64,000 nt of DNA from Sorex araneus (lineage: Eukaryota; Chordata; Mammalia; Eulipotyphla; Soricidae). Both the position numbers and the translations under genes were made by a program. The stretch covers positions 48,896,509 through 48,960,508 of the forward strand of contig NC_073307.1 of the NCBI RefSeq assembly GCF_027595985.1, in the 5' to 3' direction. The notes beneath the pieces were generated by a model. That model did not search any database. It was not told where the DNA came from and saw only the letters and a program-made list of their open reading frames with translations. How positions within the stretch are numbered: the first letter of the stretch is position 1; every line of letters begins with the position of its first letter. Below, in pieces: positions 1 to 11,264 of the stretch.

Positions 1-52
1 CATCTATACAATGGAATAGTATGCAGCTGTTAGAAAAGATGAATTCATGAAC
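1..52 (+). mobile_element. L1 ORF2 end, left of solo LTR (unit 1)
   Basis: This is a sense L1 fragment from the last codons of ORF2 and is identical to 27914-27965. It is interrupted at position 53 by a solo LTR and resumes at 368. Confidence 0.85.
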
Positions 53-367
53 TGTGGAGAGCCTCCACAGGACCGTTCTTCGTAAACAACACCTGTTTCT
101 TGTTAATTGCACCGTGCTTCGAAAATAACTCCTAATAAGGAAACAGGATGTCCTGTCATGCCCACAAGGTGTAACTAGCCTATCAGCTGCAGACACTTGG
201 GCATAAACAAGCAGCGAGAGGTATATAAGGAGGGAAGCTGCCTAACTAGTGGGTTCCCCCCTGGTTCCTCCTCGTTCGTCCTTCGTTCCTCCTCTTTTCC
301 GTTTGCATGGGAAGGTCTCTGAATAAATCGCTGCAAGAAGAATCTCCGGGTTGCGTGTTATTTTACA
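53..367 (+). mobile_element. Solo LTR of an endogenous retrovirus (unit 1), 315 bp
   Basis: It begins TGTGGAGAG and ends GTTATTTTACA. It is flanked by a perfect 6-bp target duplication, ATGAAC, at 47-52 and 368-373. It has a TATA-like TATATAA at 222-228 and AATAAA at 322-327, in the order expected for U3-R-U5. A 6-bp duplication and a short LTR fit a class II (beta-like) element; that class call is inference. No internal viral sequence remains. It sits inside an L1. Confidence 0.88.
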
Positions 368-928
368 ATGAACTTTGCATATAAGTGGATCAACATGAAA
401 AGCATCATGCTAGGTGGAATGAGTCAGAAAGAGAGAGACAGACATAGAAAGATTGCACTCATCTGTGGAATATAAAATAACAGTGTAGGAAACTAACACC
501 CAAGAATAGTGGAAATAAGTACCAGGAGGTTGGCTCCATGGCTTGGAAGCTGGCCTCACATGCTGGGGGAAAAGGCAGCTCAGGTAGAGAAGGGAACACC
601 AAGTAAAATGTGGATGGAGATCCCGCTCGGGAAGGGAGATGCGTGCTGAAATGGCCACGCAATACCCCTGTTGCAAACCACAACACCCAAAAGGAGAGAG
701 AAAACAAAAGGAAGTACCCTGCCACAGAGGTGGTGTGAGGTGGGGTGGATAGGATTGGGGGCAGGGAGGGATACTGAGTTCATTGGTAGTGGAGAATGGA
801 CACTGGTGGAGGGATGAGTTCTCGAATGTTATATGAAGGAAAAACAAGCACGAAAATGTGTGAATCTGTAATTGTACCCTCAAGGTGATTCACTAATTAA
901 AAAACAAACAAATAAATAAAAATAAAAT
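368..928 (+). mobile_element. L1 3' UTR, right of solo LTR (unit 1)
   Basis: This continues the L1 interrupted by the LTR: the end of ORF2, then the G-rich 3' UTR, ending in an A-rich tail at about 898-928. Related 3' ends recur at 11530, 53838, 58508 and 62786. The long antisense frames here are repeat-derived and not genes. Confidence 0.9.
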
Positions 929-931
929 ATT

Positions 932-1000
932 GAGGCTGGAACGAATGGAGACATTACTGGCACCCAAACAAGGAAATCGATGAACAACAGGATGACAGTG
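932..1000 (+). mobile_element. 3' fragment of SINE family B (unit 1)
   Basis: This matches the tail of the ~245-bp SINE (GAGACATTACTGG through GATGACAGTG). It is the downstream half of a SINE split by the L1; the upstream half is visible before unit 2 at 27499-27603. Confidence 0.8.
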
Positions 1001-1001
1001 A

Positions 1002-2790
1002 TACTGTTATATCCAAATTTTATGTCCATTTGCTCCAAAATATAGTCACTTTTTCCTTTGAAATTCATTGGATCTCCAATTGCAATAAAAGGGGGGACAA
1101 AAAAGAAGGATGCTCCCCCCCAAAAAATATCTAGAGTTTCACTGCATTACTCCTATATGTAGTATGATGAAAAGCACTTAATCGTGATAATGTCCAAGTT
1201 TTCCTTCCTTTGCTCTAAAAGTAGAGGGGTTTTGTCAATTCTTTGAATTCCATTAAATTCTTTGAAATCACTGGGCAACAGAATTGTCCTAAAAATATAC
1301 ACTCTCTCTGTGAAGAAAAGGGAAGTTTATGCTACCCTGCACTATAGTTATATGTGGTATGTTGGACTGCACAACTGCAACATATGTATATGTTGGATAT
1401 ACATATCCAGTTTTTAATCTTTTCCTATAAAAATATGATCATTTATTTTGATTGAAATCTTTTGATCTCCCATAAAAATCTATGAGGAAACATATTTTTC
1501 TTCACAGATCTAAAGAAAGAATAAACTAGACTAACTTTACTGCAATGATATTATGTGTAGGATGTTCAACCGAACTTCTAGTGAGAATGTACAATTTTGT
1601 CTTTTGCTATAAAATCCAGCTCACTTCTAAACTGCAAATCATAGCAAGTACACTGAAAAGAATGGAAAAATTCACTTTAACAGCAATATAATTTTCACAG
1701 GAAAGAGTGAGGACAGCTTAGCTGAACAACTATATCTTCAACTACAACGGCTCTTTTGCTCTTAAAATAAAGTACTTTCCTTTGCTTCGAGAACTATTTC
1801 CTTTCTTTGAAATCCCCTGAAACTCAATAAAATCAGCCTGAAACTCACTTTCTTAAAATCGCACGTTTATCCCAAACGCATCAGCTAGAGACTCACCACA
1901 CAACTGATAGGTGTGCTACATTGAAAAGCATTTCCAGAAAGATTTTCCAAGTTTTGTTTTCCTTTTCCATAAATCTAGGGTGACTTTCTTCTTTGGTTGA
2001 TATCCACTGAACCTCCCATGAAATCAGTAGGAAAATGCACTTCTCTCCAAGAAAACAGGCCCTGGGCCTTTGCTTCTCTAAAATAGAATTAATTAGCTTA
2101 ACCACACTTGTATTCTAACAGAGTCAATTCCTTTCATTGAAATCCATTGTAACTCCCACTGAAATCAATGGGGAAATGCCACTTCCAGAAAATGCACCCT
2201 TCTCCATGAAACATTGACCTAAAGTTTTGCTACACTGAAAAACATACACTCTAGGTATGTTCCACTAAACTAGTAATAGGTCTCTCCAAGTTTAGTGTCC
2301 TATTGCTACAAATGTCAGATTGCTTTTGTTTTGCACTGAAATCTGTTCGCAATAGAGCTGGAGACGTGATATAGTGTGGGGCAGGGAATAATATAGACTA
2401 GCTATGCGGAAAAACACCATTTTGCTTTTGTTCTTTTCTTGAGAAAAGTGCATTTCTTGGAACGTGCGTTGGCCACAGATTTTGAAGGGAGCTTTAATGT
2501 ACGATAGGGAAAGCCAACCCAGTTTTATGATAAATAAGACAGTTCTTGGAGATTTTAACTGAAAAGGCAGCTCAAGAGACTGATTATAAAAGCTGCACAG
2601 CAAATCCAGGAAAGTTCCTTCTTTGTTAGAAAGTTTCTCTTTCCAATGATTTCAATGCTAGCTAAAGTGGAGTTTCATGAAAGAAAGAAACTAGTCTAGG
2701 ATTTTAGCTAAAGGAGCCAAAATTTAAGAAATCCCACAACGAGTTCTGTTCAACATACCATGTATGAGTCTTGAAGTGAAAATAATACAG
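1002..2790. repeat. Degenerate tandem-repeat field I (unit 1)
   Basis: No gene is seen. A loosely conserved unit recurs about every 140-205 bp. Its core resembles ATTGAAATCCATTG, then CCCACTGAAATCAATGG, then a GAAAATGCACTT-like block, and later GAGCTAGAG followed by a CTACACTGAA-like block. Core positions are near 1057, 1245, 1450, 1640, 1807, 1999, 2135 and 2332. An inverted core (ATGATTTCAATG) lies near 2646. The family is not one I recognise. Confidence 0.6.
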
Positions 2791-3206
2791 CATTTGGTAT
2801 ATCATTAAACTACCACTAATATTCCTCATACTCTTCCTGAAAATTTAAAACTACTGTTAAATTCAGTTACCTTCCTTAAGGAATTTCCATCTATATGGCA
2901 ATTTCTATTGTTTCATGAATATTCGTTCAGTCTGAGGCTTGAGACAAGGAACACAAGTGAAATTATTTTCACAGAGGATCACGGATTCACTCAGAACCTG
3001 TGACAAAAGGTAGAGCATTCTGAAATCTCCTTTTATTACCATCCTACTGTATATACCTCTAAAGGGCTCAATACAGTGATGTCATCAATAAAGGACTTAC
3101 AAGAAGAACATTGAGGCAGTAAGGCATACATTGTTTCCTTATGTCTGCAAGTCAGTGGGTTTAGGCCTCCAGAAAGAAATACAAAGCCAAAATCTTTCCT
3201 GGGCTA
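2791..3206. other. Intergenic AT-rich sequence (unit 1)
   Basis: No gene or recognised repeat. Unit 3 lacks everything from about 2915 to 3540; its sequence joins at a shared TCTATT on both sides. Confidence 0.6.
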
Positions 3207-3341
3207 CAAGCACCTGGGGTTTGCATTCTAAGACATGCTGGCCCAGCACCTGGGATCTGCATATCAAAGACAGGCTGGCTAAGTAGTTGGGGTCTGCAAA
3301 CTACAAACAAACAGGCTAGGTAAGCACCTGGGGATTGTGAG
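3207..3341 (+). repeat. Short minisatellite, 37-40 bp period (unit 1)
   Basis: About three and a half copies starting at 3207, 3244, 3281 and 3321. Each has an AGCACCTGGG-like start, a TCTGCA-like middle and a GGCTGGC-like end. The copies differ from one another, so it is old. Confidence 0.75.
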
Positions 3342-4268
3342 AAGAAGACTGACTCTTTCCTGTATTCTGAAATTTATGTATTTACTGAGGCAGCTGAAGA
3401 AACAGATGTTCAGCCTCATCCAAAACAATCTGGACACATGTGTAATCTCACACATTTTCATGGGGCCCTTGTTCCTGCCAGTTTGCAGGACAGTCTACAT
3501 GGGCTCATCCTGACAGTCTAGTCCAGCCCCAACACTCTATTTCTAAAGTCAATGATATTTTCCAGGAAAATAGAACAAAGAACAATGTTTTGATTTCTGT
3601 GGAATGAAAGAAGGATTTTAAAGCTAAAGCAAATGAGAAAATTAATGGAGGCCTAATACTAAGTTCAATGGAATCAACAATATTGCAGTTAAAAACAAAA
3701 TGGCAATAAAAAAACAGAATGATTGCCTAAAAATGATTGAAACAAGACACTGGTTCTGATTATGATTCATCTATCAATACCTTTGTAAATTACAGCTCTT
3801 CAAGTTAATTTCAAGTCAGCAACTGTGAAAAATAAGAAGCTCAGAAAGAAAACGCACTCTTATAGGACATTTAATTCATTACAAAGCTCTCAAAGTGATA
3901 TAGTAAGGGAAAACTTGTCAAGAATTGAAGCTTGGAAAATTGGACTACCACCCACCTCCCAGAAAACAAGAATGGAATAAGAAATGGAATGGGTTTAATG
4001 TTAAAAATTCAGAGAGAACCACACATACATATTTAGGTGACGTATTTAGAATTGCAGTTTTGGTTACAATCTTCAACTTTTGCCTTCTTGTGATTAAAAA
4101 CTAAGACCTCTTATGAATTCTATCATCTTATTTTTATCCATCTTCTGACTTTCTTCATTTAACATTGTAACTCTCAGTTCCATGCCTGTTGCATCAAATT
4201 GCATTTCATTCCTTCCAGCATGTAATATTTCACCGTGTGTGTGTGATATTACACCCGTTCTTCACATT
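3342..4268. other. Intergenic AT-rich sequence (unit 1)
   Basis: No coding potential or named repeat seen. The part from about 3541 on is conserved in unit 3 (57050-57780) and so predates the array. Confidence 0.6.
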
Positions 4269-4269
4269 C

Positions 4270-4670
4270 TACCTCTGGTGGTGATTCAATGGTTTAAAAG
4301 TGGGTTGTGCCAGATCACCCTTAGCCCCAGAGCATAGGCAGGAGAAGTAAAGAGAATGGAGGGAAGGGGGAGAAGAGAGAGATGAGAAATCAATTGAGTG
4401 GGGCTCAGGGGTCCAGAGAATTCAGGAACAGTGGTGCTGTTAAGGAAGGATAGAACTAAATAGCCAAAACACAGAGTTAACAGCACTGAAATTATGAGAT
4501 CCAAGCTAAACTTTAAAACGTGCCTGTCAAGAGGGCCGGCTGAGGGAAGAGGTGGTGTGTGGGTGGGAATCTGGAAACCCTGGTGGAGTGAATTTGACAC
4601 TGGTGTGGGAAGGTTGCTGAACATTGTACGTCCAGAACCCAACAATAAATTACTTTGTAAATAATAGTGC
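4270..4670 (+). mobile_element. Retroelement 3' end, L1-like (unit 1)
   Basis: A purine-rich stretch followed by GACACTGGTGTGGGAAGG and an AATAAATTACTTTG end has the layout of the L1 3' UTRs here but is a different subfamily. It is present in all three units (32186-32586 and 57783-58172). The 128-residue antisense frame in it is not a gene. Confidence 0.6.
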
Positions 4671-4672
4671 AC

Positions 4673-5183
4673 TGATTAGCTTTCTTAAGACTCTTTTTAC
4701 AGGAGCCCTCATTCTTGAATAACTTGATTTTCTGCCCCTGAGCAAGGAATTCAGATACAGGCACCCCGGTTTGCAAGAACGGTGGTGGTCAGACCAGATA
4801 ACCAGACCCATATCACATGACCCGTATCACAAGACCCAGAACTGCCCCCAGAACCGGGACATTCCTGAATATTGGCGGGAATACTGATCTCTAAAACCAT
4901 AGGCTAAGGAGTGATGACCTTTTAAATGGATTGGTTAAGAAAGTTTGCAATATTACAAATCTATTGGCTATGAAATGCGCGGGCTCTGCTGTAACGGCCG
5001 GGGAAGGCCTATATAAGATCTCCTTTGGAGAAGCTCGGGGTCTTTGGCCCAACCTGCTGGACCTGCGTGTCCGTGTAGGCGGCTGGACCCTGGCTAGCCA
5101 GTCTTACAATAAACCCTGCTTGCTGTTTGCAGTCTCTGGAGTCTCTTTGTCGTTATAGGGAGATCTCGATCCGCGCCCTAACA
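4673..5183 (+). mobile_element. Solo LTR, gammaretrovirus-like (unit 1)
   Basis: It has a CCAAT-type element in reverse (GGATTGGTTA), TATATAA at 5010-5016, and AATAAA at 5108-5113 followed by a TTTGCAGTCTC-type U5, ending GCCCTAACA. Unit 3 is uninterrupted here (58170-58190), so this is an insertion. The left edge is uncertain and I see no clean target duplication. The gamma-type call rests on architecture only. No internal viral genes are present. Confidence 0.75.
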
Positions 5184-6420
5184 AAAATAAAATGAAAATA
5201 AAGAGATAAATAAATAAATAAAACCTAGGGTCACTTGTTTCTTTCTTTTTCCATGGAAACTCCTACTGAAATCTAGTGGATAATGCATTTTCATAAAAAC
5301 ACATTGTTTTAAGGAAAAGTGAGCTAGAACTTATCCTAACTAATATTATTTGGAGTACTTAGAACTACGCTCATAGTGAGAATATCCAATTTCTACCTTC
5401 TTTTATTCTGAAATTAGAGGTGCCTGTTTTATTCATTGAAATGTATGGAATCTCCCTTAGGATTTAACATGAAGACACACTTGCCTAAGAAAGAGTGAGG
5501 TAGAGCATTGCCACCACATGGGGAAATGACTCTCCTGAATGGACTCTTCTAAGAAAGACTGAGCTAGAGCTTAGGTATGTTGCTTTTCTATGAGGCTATT
5601 GAATCTAAAAGGAGCTCCTTGGATAGCAATAACAACTTGTGGGATATGTTCTAACTTCCGATTTTCATTTTTTTGTTGTTTTGGTATTTGGAGGGGGAGT
5701 TTTTTGTTTTCTTTTGTTTGTTTGTTTTTTAATTTTTTATTGAGTCACCATGTGGAAAGTTACAAAGTTTTCAGGTTTAAATCTCAGTTATACAACGCTC
5801 GAATACCCATCCCTTCACCAGTGCTCATATTCCACCACCAAGTGTTTTTTTTTTTTTTTACTATCCAAGAGAGGCCAGTGATCATTGCAGTCCACCAAAA
5901 CTCCAATTGAAAACACTGGAAAAAACACTTTGCAAAGAACTTAGGATTCTCCGAGAAGGAGTAAGCTAGAGCTTAGGTACTTGACATTTTGATACAGCTC
6001 CTTAAACTGCAATGGGAGAATGTAGCTCTAAATTCTGCCTTTCTCCTAATAAAATTGGGGTCATTTGTTCCTATCATTTAAATCGTTCAACAGTCTCCTT
6101 CACTTCCATGAGGAAACACACCCTCCTAAGAACCCACTTTTCTCTGAGTGGAGGAGTTAGAGCTTAGTTGGCATGGAGCATGAATGAGCAGCAACTTGAA
6201 TTGAAACAGGAGGGAGAAATGCCAACTATAGCTTTACTTTCCTATGACATTAGGTCACTTGAGTCTACCATGAAATCCTTTGGAAATCCCACTAATACTA
6301 ATAGAAAATTATTTCATGGTAAAACAGACTTTAAAAAATTATGGTTTTCTCTGAGAAGTGAGCTAATTGAAGGGTTATGGCACACATACATATTCAACTA
6401 ATTAATTAAGCTGCACCTTG
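5184..6420. repeat. Degenerate tandem-repeat field II (unit 1)
   Basis: A continuation of the repeat family of 1002-2790. Blocks resembling GTGAGCTAGAACTTA recur near 5345, 5502, 5562, 5960, 6148 and 6355, with CATTGAAATG-type cores between them. An L1 piece (5727-5859) interrupts it. Confidence 0.55.
5727..5859 (-). mobile_element. Short antisense L1 3' UTR fragment (unit 1)
   Basis: It runs TTTTTATTGAGTCACCATG through ATTCCACCACCAAGTG, the antisense form of the local L1 3' UTR, and ends in a T run. The matching place in unit 3 (about 59080-59100) lacks it. Confidence 0.75.
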
Positions 6421-7198
6421 AGGGAGATAATGACATTTGATAATGTTTTGAGGTTTCTTTAAGGTGATACATGGTAGTATATAATCACCAATTTTATTTG
6501 GATGTTAATATTAAAACAAAATTATAGAGCAAGAGAAGAAAGATGAATAAAATCGGATTCTTTCCAGGTCTGTAATTTTTATAATTTGTGATTATTTTGT
6601 ATAGTTAGAAACTTGTCTCAGGAAAATAAACATGCCAAGAAAATTATACAAATCAGAGATAATTAAACTACCATGTAACCTTAGCTAGTTGTCCTCTTGT
6701 AGAGAATCTTCATGATAAGAGCACTGAAAGGCAAAGGTTTTTTTTAACATTCATATGTTCATAGAAGAAATTTCATGGGGATTTGTGGTAAGGAGTCATT
6801 CAAAAAACAATATGCTATGCACCAATTTTGAAAGGAAACAAATTTCAAATTAGTCAAATTTCTCCAAATTTTAGTTTCAATTTTAAAATACTTAATTGAA
6901 AATAAAATCACCTTCAAAGTCAAGTATTTGGTAGACTTGAGCATGCAAATATCATCACATAAACACCAAAATTCATTTTATATACACTCCCACCCCCACA
7001 CTGGGAATTAATGACTCCCTACAAATAAATGAAATTCTATTTATTTTATATGAAAGTTCTCTAAACTAGAAAACAAAATCAGTAATACAAGAAGTATAGA
7101 TACGGGTGCTAAAGAAGTATCCAGGGAGAAGCATACTGATGCATTTAAAATGCATAAAAATTGATGAATGTTTTAGAGATGTGATTCAAAAGTAAAAC
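6421..7198. other. Intergenic AT-rich sequence (unit 1)
   Basis: No gene, RNA or recognised repeat. It is conserved in units 2 and 3, where unit 3 adds two SINEs and an extra ~700 bp. Confidence 0.6.
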
Positions 7199-7208
7199 AC
7201 TAATTGTA

Positions 7209-7390
7209 GGGGCTGGAGCGATAGCACAGCAGGTAGAGCGTTTGCCTTGCATGCGGCCTACCCAGGTTCAATTCCCAGCATCCCATATGGTCCCCTGAGC
7301 ACCGCCAGGAGTAATTCCTGAGAACAAAGCCAGGAGTAACCCCTGTGCATCACCAGGTATGACCCATAAAACAAAACAAAAACAAAAACG
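7209..7390 (+). mobile_element. SINE family A (unit 1)
   Basis: A tRNA-derived SINE with a pol III A box (TAGCACAGCAGG) and a slightly degraded B box (GGTTCAATTCC), a family A body and an A-rich tail. It is flanked by a perfect 10-bp duplication, ACTAATTGTA, at 7199-7208 and 7391-7400. Unit 3 has the empty site near 62360-62375. Confidence 0.95.
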
Positions 7391-7408
7391 ACTAATTGTA
7401 TCTTCTAG

Positions 7409-7656
7409 TTCTTGGGGGCTGGAGCGATAGCACAGTGGTAGGGCGTTCGCCTTTCACGCGGCTGACCCGAGTTCGATTCCTCTGCCCCTCTCGGAGAGCC
7501 TTGCAAGCTACGGAGAGTATTACGCCCGCACAGCAGAGCCTGGCAAGCTACCCATGCATATTGGATATGCCAAAAACAGTAACAATAAGTCTCACAATGA
7601 GAGACGTTACTGGTGCCTGCTCAAACAAATCGATGATTAATGGGATGACAGTGACA
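7409..7656 (+). mobile_element. SINE family B (unit 1)
   Basis: A ~248-bp SINE with the same tRNA-like head (B box GAGTTCGATTCC) but a different body ending GGGATGACAGTGACA. It has a perfect 11-bp duplication, GTATCTTCTAG, at 7398-7408 and 7657-7667. It is almost back to back with the SINE at 7209, and unit 3 is empty here too. Confidence 0.95.
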
Positions 7657-7667
7657 GTATCTTCTAG

Positions 7668-8105
7668 AGTATGTGACTTCAACATGCAATTCCTTTAACT
7701 TTTCAGTAATTCTGAACTTTCATCATGAAGCACTGATGATAGGACAAAATAGATTCTGGTAGTGTTGGTCAAGCACAGGCAGAAAGTGGTGCCTCAGAGA
7801 GACCAAACAGATACCAATAACTCAAACCAAACAGATGCCAAGACTCTGGAAGCAAAGGTTCAGACTAAGTCGTGCTTGGAGGAGTCAAATGTTATGTTCT
7901 GAGGCTAGACTGCTTCCAAAAGGACAGTGTTATCAGAACCAGAGTCCACAGAATAAACTGCAAATGAGACATGTTGGAAATAGGGACCCTGCTAGACCAC
8001 ATTTTCATGCCCTTTAAAATGCATTCCTGGACCGGAGCTCAGAACTAAATGCAATCTTTAAAAAAACTATTTCATGCCTCACCATTAACATAGGTCCCAA
8101 AGAAC
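7668..8105. other. Intergenic sequence (unit 1)
   Basis: No gene or recognised repeat. It is conserved in unit 2 and in unit 3 (about 62390-62770), so it is part of the ancestral unit. Confidence 0.6.
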
Positions 8106-9135
8106 TTTGTGACTGAGACCTCTGGGTTCAACAGGACTGGCAATGCAGATCCACTGCCCATATTCACCTGTCTCCAGAGACTCAGCAATCACACCCGTAA
8201 GCCACCTCTGGCTGGCACCATATAATCTAGTCATGGGCCACCATCCAGATCACATGTCCTTCTCTCCCAGAAGAGAACAAAACATGATGTGTGCATAATC
8301 ATGCCACCGGACCCTGTGCCAGGCTGTTTCGCTTGGGGCACCCCAGAGTGGGGCGTGTGAGAGCTCTGCCCACACCTAGGGTCCCAGCCCCAGCAGCCAA
8401 AAACTTCCAGAATTCAACCACCACCACACTCACAGCTGCCCTCCACATGCTCAGTCTGAGCCTCACACACGAGTGAACGTATTCCTGGATCTTCATAGGA
8501 CATACTCTACCCATGCTCCAAGAGTACCGCACCACATATGATGGCGTTCAAAGTAATAGGCAACCAATCTTAAAGGGAAATATATACAGCGGGTAAGGCA
8601 TTTGCCTTGCACACAGCCGACCCAGGATCGATTCCTCCATCCCTCTTGGAAAGCCCAGCAAGCTACCGATATTATCTTGCCCGCACAGTAGAGCCTGGCA
8701 AGATACCCATGGCACATTCGATAGGCCAAAAACATTAACAACAAGTCTCACAATGGAGATGTTACTGATGCCCGCTCAAGCAAATCAACGAACAATGGGA
8801 TGACAGTGCTAGACAGTGCTAATATACAAAAGCACACAATTCTCACCCGTTAATAACATGTTAATGATCTCCTCTAGAAGGGCTTAATATCCCCTGAGTG
8901 GTATACAACAATTGTCACACTCTTTCCTCTAAGGACACTTTTTTGTAGCATCTTCGTTGGTTTTCATAACAAACAATACAAAACATATTATTTCGGTTCT
9001 GCATTGGGACAGGGATTGGGGTTCAGGATGGAAACATCCAAAATATGGTGGTAGGGAGGTGTAATGGTGGTGGGATTGGTAGTTGATATAAAATGTAATC
9101 CAATTTTGTAGACTACTTTATAAAATAAAAAAAAC
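8106..9135 (+). mobile_element. Interspersed element, probable L1 3' region, split by a SINE (unit 1)
   Basis: A GC-rich segment (8113-8540) leads into a 3' end with ATCCAAAATATGGTGG and GGTGGTGGGATTGG and an A-rich end. The same element lies inverted at 54823-55636 in unit 3, showing that it is dispersed. It is interrupted by a SINE at 8586-8822. The assignment to L1 is inferred from the shared style of the 3' end. Confidence 0.6.
8586..8822 (+). mobile_element. SINE family B, partial head (unit 1)
   Basis: It runs from ACAGCGGGTAAGGCATTTG to GGATGACAGTGCTAG. The first ~20 bp of the head are lost. It is inserted in the element at 8106-9135. Confidence 0.9.
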
Positions 9136-9567
9136 TACTTATAAAATAAAATAAACTCAAGAACTCAAAGGCCACCATGTTCAGGACCGCTGTCCACATG
9201 CTCAGGCAAACCAAATCCATGAGTAAACCTATTCCTGGACTAGGCAGCTGAACTCAGGACCTAAAAGTGCAAATGGCTTGAAACAGTTGTAAATGATAGC
9301 TCGTTCAAATGCAATGGCTTATTTTAAAATATAGTTAAGTAGCTAAATCTGTAATTTTTATTGTGTTTATTTATTGATCACATTAATAACTTCCATTATA
9401 TAAACAGAAAAGTAATTGATATCCTCCTTAAGGTTTTTTGATAAATTTTGACAAATTCTTTGACAAATTAGAGAAGCAAACTAAATTCCTCCATATTAAT
9501 GCCATTGGATTTTATAGTTAATGTTAACTTGATGAAAATGGATGTTGCTTTTTGATTTCTTTATTTG
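9136..9567. other. Intergenic AT-rich sequence with a small repeat remnant (unit 1)
   Basis: About 9165-9240 resembles part of the element at 8106-9135 (CCACATGCTCAG followed by ATTCCTGGAC). The rest shows nothing. Confidence 0.5.
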
Positions 9568-9728
9568 TTTTGGGGGGCACACCAAGCCATTCTCAGGGGT
9601 CATTCCTGGCTCCACACTCAGAGAGCACTCCTGGCAGTCTCAGGAAACCTTATGGGGTAGAAGATATCAAACATGGGTCAGGCGAGTGCAAGGCCAGCAC
9701 CTACCCACTGTAGTATTGCTCTGCAACA
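9568..9728 (-). mobile_element. SINE family A, antisense, old (unit 1)
   Basis: The reverse complement of the family A SINE (GGGGGCACACCAAGCC, GCACTCCTGGCAGTCTCAGG) with many changes. The copy in unit 2 is at 37509-37670. Confidence 0.85.
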
Positions 9729-9769
9729 GCTAGATGAAAATTCACACACATCCTCCCTTTCCTATGGTT

Positions 9770-9903
9770 GTTGGGCTAAAACCTGTGGTGTTTATGATTA
9801 CTCCTAGATTTGTGCTCAGGAATTGCTTTTGGTGGGCTCAGGGGACCTGTCGGTTGCCAGGGAAGAAACCCAGATGGGTCAAGGTGAGTGCCTAGTAGCT
9901 GCA
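9770..9903 (-). mobile_element. SINE family A remnant, antisense (unit 1)
   Basis: A weakly matching family A body (TGTGCTCAGGAATTGC, GGGGACCTGTCGGTTGCCAG). It is older than its neighbour. Confidence 0.6.
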
Positions 9904-9911
9904 CTTCCTCT

Positions 9912-10774
9912 ATGGCCCTCTTTTTAATTTTTGAAAAAAATGCATTTAGTCACTGTGAAGTTACAAAGTTACTCATGATTGTGTTTCAGGAATACAATGT
10001 TTCCACACCAATTCTTTCATCAGTGTCTACTTTCCTTCACAAATGCCCATCTCCAATTCATTTGCCACCCATCTGTCTGCTTCTACTATAAGAAAAAAAA
10101 TGTGTGTGTGTTGCATTGTGGTTTACAATGCTCTTGCTGTAGAGTTTCATACATAACAATTTTCCACCATATAGCACAATGTTCTCTGTCCCGTCGAATA
10201 TTTCCCCCACCGATGACACAGCCTGCCCATCCCCATCATGTCTCCCATCCCTCTCGAGAGGCATGTTTCCTACTGAGTATGAGTTCTCACATTCTTTGTT
10301 TCCATGGTCTTTGGGGATTTGTTATTCCACTATTGTGCTTCTTTGTATCTCACATGTTCTGTGAAAATGTTCTGTGTTGGTCTCTTTCACTCTGGCTAAC
10401 TTCACTCAGCATGATATTCTCTAAGTCCGTCCATATAGCAGCAAATTGTATGATACTATCTTTACCAATGGCCACGTAGTATTCTATTCGGCATAAATGT
10501 CATAGTTTCTTTATCCAGTCAACTATTCCTGGACACCTGAGTTATCTTTATATCTTGCCTGCTGTAAATAGTGCTTCAAGGAACATAGGGATACACATGT
10601 CTTCTATTATGTCTTGAGTCCCTGAAGTAGATTCCAAGATGTGAAGTTGCTGGGACAAAAGTTAGTTCAGTTCCTAATTTTTTATTTCAGTATTTCCAAA
10701 ATGTCTGGATCAGTTCATGTTCCGGCTGGTATTAAATGAGAGTCTCTTTCTCCCTACATCTACCCTACCACTGG
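9912..10774 (-). mobile_element. L1 ORF2 3' region and 3' UTR, antisense, old (unit 1)
   Basis: It reads as the antisense of the L1 end seen elsewhere: 3' UTR at 9912-10350, then the ORF2 C-terminal region (ATGGCCACGTAGTATTC, GTAAATAGTGCTTCAAGG, TTGCTGGGACAAAA). There are many frameshifts. The 166-residue plus frame at 9979 is a by-product. Confidence 0.85.
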
Positions 10775-10889
10775 TTGTTCTTGTTCATTTCCATTAAGAT
10801 AATAAAGATTTCTAATAAGATAATTATGTATGAATATAAGCATCATTGCCATTTGTCATTTCATTGTCATTTTAATTGTTCCTGGTTTG

Positions 10890-11080
10890 TTATTGTAATT
10901 TTTAGTATTTTAATATTTTTATTGAGACGTCAGGATTTACAATACTGTTACTGCATTTCTTTGTGCATACATCTTTCCAGCATCACATCTATCCCTCCAC
11001 CAGTGTCCAAAGGGTCATATCTAGCCAAGGCATACCCTGTCTCTTATGAGTTCAGTTCTATAGATGAAGACTTTTGGCCA
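10890..11080 (-). mobile_element. L1 3' UTR fragment, antisense (unit 1)
   Basis: It runs TTTTATTGAGACGTCAGG through CCCTCCACCAGTGTCC, a second antisense L1 tail after ~110 bp of unrelated sequence. Confidence 0.75.
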
Positions 11081-11264
11081 TTCATTGTCCCTTTATTATA
11101 TTTACTTATATTCTACATATGAAAAAATCTTTTTAAAATTTGTTTTACAAGAGGTGACACTGACACACATAACAATCTGACAAAATTGTAAATCAATGAT
11201 AAGTTGACTTTTTTCCAAAAGTGTATAAAACTCTTTTCACAGGCATGTAAATCTAAAAAGGTTA

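Noticed and set aside
410-883. 157-codon minus-strand open frame, repeated at 28323-28796
   Set aside because: It is the antisense of an L1 3' UTR. Related antisense frames appear at every L1 tail in the window, and the unit 2 copy is broken into shorter frames.
4286-4672. 128-codon minus frame conserved exactly between units 1 and 2
   Set aside because: Conservation reflects recent duplication. The frame lies in a retroelement 3' end and is not open in unit 3.
7209-7390. Possible tRNA gene from good A and B boxes
   Set aside because: The boxes belong to the tRNA-derived SINE head. There is no foldable full tRNA, and the element has a SINE tail and target duplications.
9979-10479. 166-codon plus-strand frame
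   Set aside because: It runs antisense through an old L1 ORF2/3' UTR and is interrupted in the unit 2 copy.
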